Assembly: GCA_028753945.1 (NCBI GenBank)
Contig: JAPNXP010000009.1
Coordinates: 4,402,001 to 4,466,000 of the forward strand
DNA from: Hexactinellida sp. DTS-2022
Lineage: Eukaryota; Porifera; Hexactinellida
Length of the DNA stretch: 64,000 nucleotides
Reading direction: 5' to 3'
A program made the translations under genes and the position numbers. Below are positions 31,919 through 43,969 of the stretch, piece after piece. The notes under the pieces are model-generated. The model was given only the letters and a program-made list of their open reading frames with translations. It did no database searches and was not told the DNA's origin. Each line of letters opens with the position of its first letter. The stretch's first letter is position 1.

Positions 31919-34732
31919 CTAGTACATTATAATTCTTAACTCTATTAGATAATAAACAGTTGGAAACAGTGAGAAAAGTTTTCGTAGAATATCCCACCGC
32001 GATACATTGCATTCACATACGAATCTCCAAAGTGTGCTATGCTCTAGTTCCATAGTGGCCCATGCCAGTTGAACAAGTTTTGTACGGGAAGAGCCAGAGT
32101 AAAAGTTGTCAAAATGTTCCCTATGACTGTCAATTTTGCTAAATATGTCAAAAATGACCTTAATGCATTCAAGAACATGGCTCGATTCTATCAGTATAGA
32201 CTGACTGCCCATGCCATCATTCACTTGTAAGGATTTTTCAGTACACAGAAATTTCCTGCACAATATACAATTACTAGATTTTTTGAGATAAGAAAATACA
32301 GCATAGCCAGCGACAAACGCGAGGCACTCAACTTGAGATGCTGCCATTTCCGGAAGGCTGATTTCATTTAAGGTTGACAAATAGGAATCTACATCAAAAC
32401 TAGCAGCATGTTCATCATCATTTGAGTGAAAAAATGTACTTAAATACTCTAAGAGACTGGTAGGTCTCTCAATAGTATCAGATTCTCTTTTGATCTGAAT
32501 CAATTTTAGAATATTAGAAAGCTGAAGCCGGCGCTCAGACTCCAGGATTTGACAATATGAAATGTGATACTGTAAACCTGACATTTGCCGGTACAAACCA
32601 AAATGGTGTTCTAAAGCATCGTTTTGTATCCTTGATGTCAGAAGATATTTGAAACCATCTTTTGTACAAATCAATTCGAGTAGTTGGGTAATACCTTGCA
32701 GGTATGTATAAAACTTTTAAAAGTTTGAGGAGATAATTTTCCTTTCGCTGTAGTAAGAGCTCTCCAGCACTCTAACCAAGACACAAAGTTTTTGAGAAAC
32801 AATAATCGCGAGTCGTTCAAACACAAGGGTGCAGACATTTCGTCATTAAAACGAATATTCTTCCCTACCTAGTTCACATTAAACATTTTCCAAACATCGT
32901 TGATTAATTTCAAAAATTCAACAGTTTGGGTTTTGTCTACAATGTTCTTTTCCAAGTTATATGCTAACAGTCCCGCTGATGTTGATTCGTGAAAAACCCT
33001 AAGTGCTAAATTGACATTTTGTCTTTCCAGGCTAGTTGGCCAACAGGCTTTTGATGTTAATCTGGGAGCACGCTTGAATAAATTGCACTTATCCGAATTG
33101 AATAGAGTTCTTATGTCCTGAAAGGCTGAATAGCAGATGGTAGGGTACATAGAATTAGAAAATGAACTGGTATTGATACCAAGTTCTGATGTATTGATGG
33201 AAACTCTGAGGTTATTAGGAGGTATATTTTCGGTATGTGTGTAGGCATGAGGCTTGCATTCAGTAAATTTTGGGAAGATAAAGACTTTTTCGTAGTCTTT
33301 TAAATTGAGCCAATTGTTCCTAACAGACTTAATAATATGCACAATGTCAAATAATAAAATTAGATCTCTGATTGGATCACATCATTCACATGGATGTTTT
33401 ACTATGGGCATCAGAGATTTTTGGTCTGCTGAAAAAAGTTTAAATAAACTGACATTCAGTGGGTAGTTATCATATTGTGTCAACATATATATTACATATT
33501 TCGATATCAGAGATAGTTTTTGTAACAATGGGAAAAGGAGCCGTAGCAGAGCTAGAACCGAGAGGGACTAGACGTACAATTGTGGAATATTTTGTCATAA
33601 AACTAGATACCATCATATAAAACACAGTTGTTGGTGGATCTTCCGGATGGTCAATGGAGCCTATTATTTACCACCTTTATAGCGGGCATCACTACGTATG
33701 TGTACTTCGTCCATTTGAAGTATGACGTGTCGCTCGCTGTCATTAAATGAGGATGAAAACTCTTTAAGAACATTTAGATAATCGCTATCTAAACCGACAG
33801 AATTTTTTATTTTGAGGATATTACGCTCGTGTGGTAGAGTTAAACAATTCGAAGATTGAATAAGACGGTAACAAGCTGGTGAAATACCATGAACCTTAAG
33901 GGAAAAAACCTGAGTTAAAACACTATATCGGCGCCCAAATTTGGAAACTTTCAAAGATTTCAATTGATCAAGTAAAAAATGAAACCCTATTTTTGATGAA
34001 TTAAAGAGGTTATCATTTATATCTTCGTCGGCAGCGAAATCTAAATCATTATGATCTAGTAATTTAATAACGTGTTCCAAATTACTAATGGCATTTTCTA
34101 GGCAGGTTGTAACAGTGGGTTGTGGTGTTTCTGAACTTTGATTAATCTTAGGCCTAGGTAAACAATTTTTCTAATAGCAGGGTCTCAATTTGACGGATGT
34201 CACTAACTTGCTTCATGGAAAGATCTATTTGATATTTTTGTTGATGAAAGGCCGTGATATATAAATCAGATTTTATCGTAAGCGATGCCCCAATATGAGG
34301 TTGACCATTCTTAACTAGAATCTTAAGGAAAATAATAGAGTATAAATCCGGTATATGACTAGTCCAACCATTGGAGAGGTCAATGTACGACAATTTATTA
34401 ATAATATCAGCAATTAACGAAATTGAAAACTTAGCTGTTGTGGTTGCACTCTCTTCTCTGCTTAGTTTCATTGCTGTTTCAGTCAGGGTTACTTCTTTCT
34501 GTTCTCTTGAGAATCTGCTCGGTTTTTCACTGGTATCAGAGAGGTAGCTGGGACAGTTTGTGAAAATGCATGGTATCGCAGACTTAGATACGGCATATTT
34601 TTGGCGACGTACATCAACATATTTACTTCCATCAAAATATCTTATTGAATTTTCGATATCTTCCTCTTCAAAGTGGAGTATGCATATCAAGATGTATACA
34701 AAATACAGTTGAAGTGGAACCTTGTCATTCAA
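31919..34732 (-). pseudogene. P-element / THAP9-like transposase remnant (minus strand)
   Basis: Four frame segments read in order on the minus strand. 34732-34154 holds a THAP C-terminal piece (SAIPCIFTNCPSY) and a helical region. 34080-33664 holds SPACYRLIQSSNCLTLPH and LQMDEVHIRSDARYKGGK, the first RNase H acidic residue. 33342-32869 covers the domain after the second acidic site, with RNNWLNLKDYEKVFIFPKF and KACWPTSLERQNV. 32674-31919 holds the C-terminal part (LTSRIQNDALEHHFG, a CxxC at NCILCRKFLC). A single-base deletion after YKGGK near 33662 and other breaks put the parts in different frames. It is related to the plus-strand copy at 26-30 kb but clearly different in sequence, so they are two families or two old subfamilies. 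It is less fragmented than the other copy and not interrupted by a recognised MITE. Confidence 0.8.
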
Positions 34733-34739
34733 TTATTAC

Positions 34740-35400
34740 CTACACGGTTAAATAAGGTGGATTGAGGTCAAACTAAGGAAAATTTCAATAACGAGGTTCA
34801 GATTGCATAATCCATACTTGTACTTTTAATTAATTAAATTATTATAGTAACTGAATCAGAGTTTCGTTGAAAAATTCATTATTTAAATGTAAGAATTACT
34901 AACCCTTGGAATCTTGGGATAAGATCTGGTGTCCATTCCATTACAGTCTCAATTTTGTCTCTCTTCTACAGATATATAGATTCAATGGATATTTGTTGTG
35001 TTTTACTATTCTAAAATTTAATAATTTATACTCGGTTAGACTTACAATTTTATCTTATTTTTCACCATTCAATAACTGAAATATATAGGTATTGGCCACT
35101 GTTGGGAGTATAGATGTGTTGTTTGTTTAAGCTTCTGTACAATTTCTCATGTAAAGGAGTCGCGAAGGTTCCTTGAAGAATATTCTGTTTTAGAATTTCC
35201 TAGAAAATAAAAAAAATGATGAAATAATCATTATTGCCTGGATGTTTATGAGAAAACTGAAATTGACATCAATTGGAGAAGTAAATTATAAAATAACAAT
35301 GACTTCTCAACAATAATTCAGGAATATAAAGAATTGAATCCTTACTTTGAAAGTAGTTAGATGTGAAAATATAGATACTGGTGTAAATCCATAGAGATTC
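34740..35400. other. 660 bp without a recognised gene
   Basis: AT-rich DNA between the P-like remnant and the integrase gene. It might hold 5' parts of the former or 3' non-coding sequence of the latter; nothing specific was seen. Confidence 0.4.
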
Positions 35401-35408
35401 AGGCAAGT

Positions 35409-36760
35409 CTAAACTTGAATGTTTTCAATGAAATTGACACTAGTTATGTAGATTGATTTAATCAATAGTACCTGTGATGTGTCGACACCTATGCTCGAAT
35501 CGAAGTTTACTTTCTTCTTAGAATTTCTTACAAAATAAGGATGTGTGATATGGATTGGAATTTTCTCTCCTAATTCTGTCTGAGTAACATGACTATCTGT
35601 TACTTTCGACACCGTGAAAGGCCCAATATATTTTGATTGCATCTTCGTTTTGGGTAAGTGTTTTAGCTTTGGCATTTAGTGTATATGAACTTATCATCCA
35701 TCTTCAGAGAAGCACTACAGATGTCATAATGATAATAAATGTGAGTAAGAAAACATTGTTGAATCTAAAAAGCTCAACTAACCGTCCTTCGTTGACCTTC
35801 TTATCATACTGCATTTTCTGTTTGATTTGCTCAAAGTTTATACTATCCATTGCTGATTGCAGTGTAGAAGTACGAGATTCATCAATACTTGTAACTTCTT
35901 ATTGGGGAATGTCAAGTGGTGATAAAAGATGTCTGATATTTCTACAATATCTTCGAGTGGAGGAATGAATTCGCTCATAATAGCATCGTTTATTGCAAAA
36001 TCTTCTTCAGTATTGCACTGCAGGTTGTTAATGGTCGATAGAAGATCTTAATGCCTGGACTCTCTTCCCCACATAACCTTGAATGGAGTTTGTCCATGGG
36101 ACCTTTTAAAGGTAGAATTCATTGTTATTGCAGCAGCTTTTAGAAGATTTGTCCAATGATCCCCAGTCTGGATCTCCATTTAGTTCAGTTTACTAAAAAA
36201 GTACTTTCATAGTTGGTATATTATCCTAAATCATGCATTCGAAATGTTGTTATCATTTACTAGTTAACTAATAACACTATCTTTTGAGAATCGTATTATG
36301 TGCTTCGACTAAACCGTTAGCCATCGGGTGGTATGCACGAGTGCTACGATTTTCAACTCCTAATTTCCGGTGAAATTCCTGAAATATCTATGAATAATAC
36401 AAGCAAGATTACTATCGAATACGTACCAATATAATTAAAAATAAATATTTAGCAATATGTCACTGATAATATTTGATTAGGATGTAGAAAAATGATTATG
36501 CAACTCACATTACTTGTAAACTCCCTTCCTTGGTCGTGCTGAATAATATCGGGTAATCCCATATCGAAGTAGATATCCTTCAGATTCTGGATTACTTCTT
36601 CTGATGTCTTCGACTTGAGAGCGCGGACTGCAACGTATTTGCTCAGATAACAAACAGTGACTAAAATGTGTTTATATCCATCTTTGCTCTCAGAAAAATC
36701 CCTATATGTTTCCACGTTTTAGATGGAGGTGGGATTGGTTGGAGCGTGACCTTCGTTATG
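35409..36760 (-). pseudogene. Intron-containing retroviral-type integrase gene, decayed
   Basis: The minus-strand frame from about 36720 encodes the integrase core (YLSKYVAVRALKS...GLPDIIQHDQGREFTSN; the Asp of HDQG is the second DDE residue). At 36509 it meets GTGAGT, and at 36378 a TTTCAG acceptor resumes the same frame as EFHRKLGVENRSTRAYHPMANG, then LVEAHN carrying the DDE Glu. This is a 130-bp phase-0 GT-AG intron. Further pieces follow: HWTNLLKAAAITMN...HGQTPFKVMWGRESR (36196-36050), ESRTSTLQSAMDSINFEQIK near 35870, a likely GTTAGT donor near 35785, and a C-terminal SH3-like end (MQSKYIGPFTVSKV) to 35409. At least two in-frame stops and one small indel make it inactive. Introns are unusual for a gypsy provirus and fit a Ginger-type DNA transposon or a captured host gene. 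It is distinct from the adjacent gypsy integrase. Confidence 0.7.
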
Positions 36761-36885
36761 TTACGTACCTAAGTAACTAATAAATCAATAGTGCTAGTAG
36801 ATAATTTAATAATAATCTGCAGTTCAAAGATGTGTTTTGGCCTATTACTTGGAATTTATATAATCTCTATAATCAATGCCAGACA

Positions 36886-36925
36886 GAGGCGGCGCCAGGA
36901 TTTTCAGGTAGGGGAGCTCAGGGGG
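36886..36925. mobile_element. 40-bp hAT MITE remnant
   Basis: Perfect 8-bp duplications GCCAGACA (36878-36885 and 36926-36933) enclose 40 bp starting GAGGCGGCGCCAGGATTTTC, which resembles the left end of the innermost MITE at 8591. The right terminus has been lost. Confidence 0.65.
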
Positions 36926-38139
36926 GCCAGACACATTAGTCATGTCATTATCAGTTACGAATTCCAATTCACTCATGATAATATCTCCTGTTAACGTTCG
37001 TTTGCGAGATGAATCTTGAACGCCGTTGAATGAGCTATTAAGTTCGGTTGTAACTTGACTGGTTGACTGCCCTGTCTGCTCAATTACACTTTTGTCTACA
37101 TTATCTCTGTAACTACCTCCGAATTGTGTAGCTTCTTCCTCCATCTCTAAAAGAGGTGGTGATGCAATATTTGAGCGTGAATACCTGTGTCTTAATCTAT
37201 TTACATATCTACTTTTGTTCTCCCATCCGATTGGACAATTTCTGCAGTAACCAGGCTAGGTGTATCTCTTACTGACCAGTCTCCATCCCACCGTTTGTTC
37301 AGTTTATCTTCCACTCCATTCGTAATACTTGATAACCACACTGGTTGACCAATTGGGAAGGGTCTTTTAATCTCTATTGTATTGGGAACACGTTGGTGTT
37401 GTGCCATTTTAGCTTCAACAATTCTCTTGCTTCTGGTAATTTCTTTATAACTAGTTCATGATAAGTATCTGCGTTCATAACAAAAGATCGTGAATTCCGG
37501 TTGTCATATGGAGTTAACTCATTGGGTTCTCGACCATGCATTAGAAAATACGGAGATAATCCTGTTGACGAATTCACCCATGTTCGGTTGGCATAGAGAA
37601 TTAGAGGAAGGTATTCTTCCCAATTACTTCTGCTTTCTACAAAGGCTCGTAGCATTTGAATAATACTCCTATTTGCTCGCTCCACTTCCCCATTTCCTGA
37701 TGGGTGATATGCAGTAGTTCTGCTTTTAGCTGTTCCCCAAGCTTCACACATTTCCTTGATCAAAATAGACTCAAAATTCCTACCTTGGTCAGAGTGTAAA
37801 AACTGAGGATGACCGAGTCTGCATCTGAAACATTCCCTTTCAATTGTTGAATATTTTTGTTCCGCTTCATTCAATGTTCTACTAGAAAACGCCACAACTT
37901 TATCATCTTGTTCTAACACCGCTCCGATACCAACTCCCGTAGCATCCGTGTACAATGAATATTCTTTGTCGGGTGAGGGACAGACTAAAATGGTCGAGTT
38001 CCCTAGACAATACTTAAGTTCTCTGAATGAATCCTCGCATTGAGAATCCCAATTAAATGAAATAGTTTTCTGAAGAAGTCGATTCAATGGACAAGCAATA
38101 TTCGAAAAATTATGTACAAAACGACGATAATAGTTAACT

Positions 38140-38292
38140 CAAAATACTTATATGGAGCTGAGGTACTGGTAACTGAAGTGGTTTTTATTTATGTCTAAAT
38201 TTCATTTCTGAGGTTATGGGTATTTTAGAAATCAAACACTTCCTTATATGGCAGTTCAGTTACCAGTAACTGAGCTCCATATAATTAATCTG
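38140..38292. mobile_element. MULE-type MITE inside gypsy reverse transcriptase
   Basis: 153 bp, same family as 7363-7514 in the opposite orientation. The ends CAAAATACTTATATGGAGCT and the complement of AGCTCCATATAATTAATCTG are flanked by TAGTTAACT (38131-38139) and TAGTTAGCT (38293-38301), 8 of 9 identical. Removing it rejoins the RT frame at FLGLANY-YRRFVHNF, confirming the boundaries. Confidence 0.88.
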
Positions 38293-39930
38293 TAGTTAGC
38301 TAGCCCAAGAAATTGACGAACATCCTTAGAACTTTGAGGCCGAGGCCATTCTTTAATTGCTGACACTCTGGAAGGATTTGGAGCCATGCCACTTCTTGAA
38401 AATACGTGTCCCAAATATTCAACTTCATCCTTGCCAATCTCACACTTAGTTCCTCGTAATGTTAATCCCGCATTCTCAATTCTATCTAACACCATTGATA
38501 AATGTATTCGATGTTGTGAAATATCAGGGGAGAATACTAAAATATCATCTACGAATGTAGAACAAAATTCTTCCAGTCCCCGTAAGACAGAGTCATCATT
38601 ATTTGGAAGGTTCCAGGTGCATTGGTAAGTCCAAATGGCATTACATTAAATTGGAATAATCGCATTCCTGGACCTGGAGAAATGCTGAGTATTGCTGAAG
38701 CTTCACGATCATTACAATGCAATGTAACCTGCCAGTATCCGCTATTAAGATCCAATTTTGAAAACTTTGCCGCACCAGCAAGTCTTTCTTGTACTTCGTC
38801 TGGTAATGGTAACGGATAAGAATCCTTGAAAGTTTTGGCGTTTAATCGACGATAATCGATACAAATTCTCAAATCTACATTCTTTTTCTTTACGAACACT
38901 GCTGGTGAACAATATGGACTGCTTGATTCTGTTATGATCTCCCTTTCAAACATTTCAGCGATTTGCGTCCTAAAGTCAGCTCTATAGTTCTGAGGAATTG
39001 GTCGGGCCGTTGATCTTACAGGAATTTGTCAACAAGAGCAATTATATGGGTACTAGCTTGTGTAATTCCTGGAATGGACGAAAATAGCATCTGATATTGA
39101 GAAATTATATCACTATAGTTCTCTGAGCATGGGGGTGCTCCATACGTTGTCGTCTTAGTATACATCGGTATTGTGCAGCCTTCCTCTAGTTCACTGTCAT
39201 CAGTAGTCGTGCAGACATTTGGATCGTGCGGATCCTCTTCAGTAGAAACGCATACCAAATTGTGATTCTCACTTGCTCCAATCATCTTGACTGCACCCAG
39301 TTGTTGACTTTGAACGCAATCCGTAATGAAATCCAAAATCAATTTATGCTTCGACATGAAATCTACGGATAAAATGATATCACAGATTAAATCGGGAGCT
39401 ATTAAGAAATCCAGGTTAACTTCAAGTGACCCGATGGCTACTTTAAGCTTAACTTTCCTTGGATAGGTAAATAATCTCCATTTGTGGTAACAAGCTTGGG
39501 TGAAAATTCTTGAATGAGATCGAGAGTTCCAGCCACGATGCTAAATCTTTTGTTACCAAACTAACTGAAGATCCAGAATCCAGCATAAAGGTAGTGTCGA
39601 CTGTGTTGACTTTACCAGACTAAATCGTTTTGCCGACCAGTTTATCTAGAGCGATACAAGAAAATTCGTCTCCCCTCCTCCATGTACTTCTTCTTTGGGG
39701 CGGAATATGTGAGCAATCCTTGACAAAGTGAGAGGAACTTCCACATGTGAAACACTTAACGAACGTCCGACCTCCTTGCACTACCTTTGTTCTGCAGTTG
39801 AGTGCAATATGACCCTGCTTTCTGCAATTGTAACAAACGACTGGTTTGTTATCACAATGAGAAGTTATGGCTGCTGTACACATCGGCACAGTGCTCATGA
39901 CTGCGCACTCGGACCTTAGATTATCTAATT

Positions 39931-40066
39931 CAGTGGTTCCCAACCTGGGGTCCACGGACCCCTGTAGGGGGTCCACAGGATGTATTACGGACAATGGGAG
40001 GGGGTCCACAGAATGTCTAATATTTACTATAGGGGGTCCACGGTTGAAAAAGGTTGGGAATCGCTG
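39931..40066. mobile_element. 136-bp hAT MITE inside gypsy gag
   Basis: The ends CAGTGGTTCCCAACC and the complement of GGTTGGGAATCGCTG are flanked by perfect 8-bp TSDs ATCTAATT (39923-39930 and 40067-40074). It contains repeated GGGGGTCCACAG units. The termini belong to the same broad class as 20676-20786. Confidence 0.92.
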
Positions 40067-40462
40067 ATCTAATTGAATGGATAATTCTGATATAGATTAT
40101 TTTCCAATTTAACAAGTTGTGACTCAGGGCGTTGCATTCCCAAGGGTTTTTGGATCAGTTGCCCTTCTTGAGTTTTTGAATCATTAATAGTTGAACATAT
40201 GCTGTCCGTTTGTTTGTTTTCGTAGGTCATTAGCACTTTCGCTTTCTTCACTGCTTCTTCAAGGGAAGTAATCGAACTATTCAATTGAATTTCTCCAGAC
40301 ATTTGTGCAGGTTGACCAGTGACGAATCGGTGGAATAGAAGTTGCTCCTTGTGCTTCAGCTGCTATATCAGGAAGTGCTCTATTGATCAGTTTCTTTAAT
40401 TCATAAACGTATATTTGAACTGATTCACTAGGAAATAATGACCTCTTGTGAAATGCATCCAT

Positions 40463-41226
40463 AGCAATAAATTTTCCTTCTTCTGGTATGGGCTCTTAAA
40501 ATTTGTATGGGATTTGCTCGGGGACGCACCTAAAGCTGCAAAATTATCACTATATCCAATATATCACTATATCCAATATCACTATATCTATTATGTACTG
40601 TAATAGGTTAAGGGTTAATAATCGTTAGGAATTAGGCAAATCTTTCGTGCAGAAGTCAAAGATTAGATTGGTTGTTGTTGCAAAATTAGGACAAGGGTGA
40701 TCCAGTTGGCAATAATTTGAAAAGTAACTACTTTTCCTATTTTGAGTAGATAACAGTTACCCTTATTAATTAAGCAATATTAATTCGAAAGACATCAAAT
40801 ACCTATCACATTGTTAGGGTAAATTAAAGAAAAACAATGAAATACAAACTAAAATGCGATATAAATTGTTCAAATAATTTTCATTATCATATTTACTTAC
40901 ATAAACTCGAACGTCAATGTGCATGCCTGTCCATGTGATCTTTGCTGAACTGAATGAAGAGTGTCGTGAATCCCTGGATGACCAACTTGGTCATGGAACC
41001 TATGATAAATATCATCCAACTGAGACTTCAATAGAACTTCCAAATCTGTTTCTGTACCTCCCAGTTTAACTCTCTAAGGAGAAGATTTCTTAAAACTATT
41101 AAATCAAATATAGTAGAACCTACTAAGTAATTAGGACCAGGAAAGGACAGGGGGAAATGGCCGTTATAGACAAGTAACCGTGGCTGTTAAACAGGATCTA
41201 CTGTATATTTAATTAATATATAAATA
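40463..41226. other. Gypsy upstream region, no gene recognised
   Basis: This should contain the N-terminal half of gag, but no long frame or LTR is visible. CACTATATCCAATATCACTATATC repeats occur near 40550-40590. A GAACCTACTAAGTAATTAGG...GGATCTACTGTA segment at 41115-41205 resembles a decayed TA-type MITE. Confidence 0.4.
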
Positions 41227-41671
41227 CAGTCAAACCTCCAAGATCCGGACACCTCCTTCAAGAGGGCAACATTTTTGTATAAATTCAAAACTAAGTCGCC
41301 TTTATTTGGTTATTAGCCCCAAATTTAGATTATCTTTGCAGATTTGAATGTCAAACATGTTACTAAAAGTAAACCACCTTTATCTGGGCAGTAAATATTG
41401 GTTTGGAATTGGCTTTATAGAAATTTGGCTACTTTATATACAATTCATTTTCGAAATTTATGAACTCCTTGTGTAAAGTTATACGTACCAAGTTTCGATA
41501 ATCGGGGGACGCACCAGGCTAGAGTCCCCCTCGACAATAGTTTTGGAGACATCAGACCATAAACACTTGTTGATTATGCAATAGATTTTATGGTTATTTC
41601 CGGGATCAGGGCAAATTCTGAGATCCGGGCACCCTCCGGGCGAGGCTGCCCGGATAGGGGAGGTTCGACTG
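41227..41671. mobile_element. 445-bp mariner/pogo-type element
   Basis: The ends CAGTCAAACCTCCAAGATCC and the complement of GGGGAGGTTCGACTG are flanked by TA on both sides (41225-41226 and 41672-41673). The CAGTCRAACCTC terminus is a frequent Tigger/pogo signature. It is non-coding. Confidence 0.82.
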
Positions 41672-42115
41672 TAGTGGGCTTATTTATTAGTATAGCGAGT
41701 CATTTTTTTTTTTTTTTAATTTCACCTTAAAATGTGTCAGGTTCTGCAATGAAATAGGAGGACCGTTTTCTTTGTAATTCCATCATGTTTGCCGTGAGTC
41801 TAGTACTGTCTCGGGATATTTTTGTTCGCGAAGAAACTGAATAATTTCTTGATACTCTTCTGAATTCATTTGAAAATCAGAATAGAAATGATTGATTATT
41901 TTGTGTTGATTTGTTTTGATTTGTTTGATTGATTGATTGATTGATTGTGTTGTGATAGTTGTAGTCGTAGACAAGGAGAGTAATAAAATTTACATTACAT
42001 AGTTGAGCCTCAGAATACCACGGCGTCTCAAAATACCAGTCTAATTTGTAATAGCACATCCATGGTGTATAGAGTGTATCATATAGGGTCTCAAAATACC
42101 ACACAACAGACCTCT

Positions 42116-43467
42116 CTACATCAACAGACGTAACTGGACTATATTTGAAATTCGCAACATCTTCAGATGCAATTTCTTGTGGTAGTCTAAGTAATTTTTG
42201 AAAGACACAAGCGTCTTGTAAGAAGGGTTCTTATTTAAAACCATTACAAGTTTATTTGCCACTCGTTCCACTAGATCACCCGAAACTTGTTTCAGTGACT
42301 CCGAAATATCATTAACAAGCTTCATTGAAGTATGTAGAGCAAGGTCGGATGCTTCTAATTTCTCTATGACCATTGGTATAGACTTAAAGTGTGCTTTAAT
42401 CATGGTGATATTTGAAATACCGAGTTGTTATCAAAGTCACGCTGAGCAGCAGTAATGGAAGATGCATCGTGCGGATCTAACTGAGCAACAACTTCTTTTT
42501 TACATCATCAAAAATGTTCACCATAAAATAATGCAGCATTAATCCAAGTGCCCCATCGCGTAATCACTGGTTCCGGTGGCAAGGTAATATTTGGCAGGAT
42601 TTGCTTCTATTTCTGCACACGTACGTATAGGTGATTTAACAATTTTTTTAAAATATTTGAAATAAAATAATTGAGTGAGGGAAAATTCCAATCGAACTTG
42701 TTCTGCAACTCTATTTACACCATTAGCCAAACATGTGAAATGAATGAGTTTGGGATAAAACACTTTAAGACACTTTCCAGCTTTTATCATGTAAGGGACC
42801 GCATCAGATAACAGAATGAGAACCATTTCTTCACAACCATCGTGAGGCCATAATATTCGCAAGGAATCATTCACACGAGACACTGTTGCATGATTTTTCC
42901 TTTCCAATATCTTGCACAATAGGAAGCGAGTTTCCCAGGCTCTTCAAATTACATTTTGCTTACAATAAGATTTGCTACATAGCGGCCGCAAGCGTCCGAG
43001 GTTTCGTCAACTGCAATCCAAATGGAATTGTCACCAATGTCAATTGGTATTTTGTCAATTGTGTCGTCATAGACATGATTCAGATAATCTTTTCTCACAG
43101 TTGATTCAGAAGGAATTGGTCTTGAGCAATATTTTTCTAAGAAGCTGCGAAAAGAAGGATTGCATAATTTGTTCCAAGGTATATTGGCACACACCATTGT
43201 TTTACATAAATCATCTGTGAATACATTGGAAGGTTCACTATTGTTTTGCTCCATTGTTAGGAATGTCTGAATGTTATCCACTTTCTGTATCTTAGCTGAC
43301 TTATGACCAGCTTGTTCAATATTTTGTTGCACCTGGAACATTTTACCACACGGCACATGTTTCTGACATGCTTGGCAAAAAATAACGAAAACATCTGTTG
43401 TTAAATCGGAATCTGCTGAGATCCACCGATTGAATAATGTCTTTCTGGAGTTTTTAGTTTTAGGCAT
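42116..43467 (-). pseudogene. hAT-superfamily transposase remnant
   Basis: Three segments read in order on the minus strand. 43467-42949 has an N-terminal CxxC...H zinc-finger-like start and the conserved stretch NKLCNPSFRSFLEKYCSR...ESTVRKDYL, then WIAVDETSDACGRYVANL with the first catalytic Asp. 42919-42539 has LLSDAVPYMIKAGKCL (second Asp) and KLIHFTCLANGVNRVAEQVR (the C/H helical motif). 42403-42116 is a helical insertion-domain piece. The order matches hAT transposases of the CGGBP1-related/DUF659 type. The segments are separated by frameshifts, and no C-terminal dimerisation domain or TIRs were found. A (GATT)n microsatellite lies beyond the 3' end near 41925-41945. Confidence 0.78.
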
Positions 43468-43969
43468 TGTAAAACACTAGTTAAAAATCAATACAATATT
43501 TATCAATAAAATGCATGTGTGTTCTAAACGATTATATATACAAGCCGCTTGGTCTAGTTGCGAAAAATTCCATTATTACAACCTCATCGTTAAATATGTA
43601 ACCACATTTTGGAAAGATAAATCTAGTGGAAGCAAAGATTAATATGAAGGCGTATACTTATTATATAATCGCGTATATTAGCTACAACTGAAATCAATTG
43701 TTACCAAAATGAGAATAGAATTCCTTTGCTCTTGGATTTAATCAGTCAAAGCTAAACATTAGCCGATTAGGGATATTCAGTATATGATTTTTATTACTAA
43801 GTAATTGACTGAAAACTAGCGCTATTTCGCAACAACTTACATTGTATTATATGTACAAGAGGTTCAATTTGGTGCAAAATATGCATATGCATATGCAAAG
43901 ATGCAGATATCCAAAATATTACAAAATATGCATTTCATTTGCGTTTATGCATATATGCAAATCCGGTCT

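Larger units (their letters stand above)
36845..40462 (-). pseudogene. Ty3/gypsy retrotransposon polyprotein remnant
   Basis: Parts occur in canonical order on the minus strand. Gag end (40462-39620) has two zinc knuckles, CYNCRKQGHIALNC and CFTCGSSSHFVKDC. The protease region has LDSGSSVSLV near 39570. Reverse transcriptase (38953-38256) has ICIDYRRLN, FSKLDLNSGYWQV and, after a one-base frameshift, FVDDILVFS. RNase H has SLYTDATGVGIGAVLEQ and STIERECF. The integrase C-terminal half begins HSDQGRNFES and includes AYHPSGNGEVERANRS (37820-37420). A C-terminal SH3-like tail (WDGDWSVRDTPS) runs to 36845. RNase H and integrase are fused in frame near 37820, so the H2C2 zinc site and the first catalytic Asp of integrase are deleted. 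MITEs interrupt gag (39931-40066) and RT (38140-38292), and a micro-MITE sits in the tail. No LTRs were recognised, so the family within gypsy is not assigned. Confidence 0.88.

Noticed and set aside
36449-40462. Single continuous gypsy element including the second integrase
   Set aside because: The 35.4-36.8 kb integrase duplicates domains already present in the gypsy remnant, differs in sequence and has introns, so it is a separate gene.
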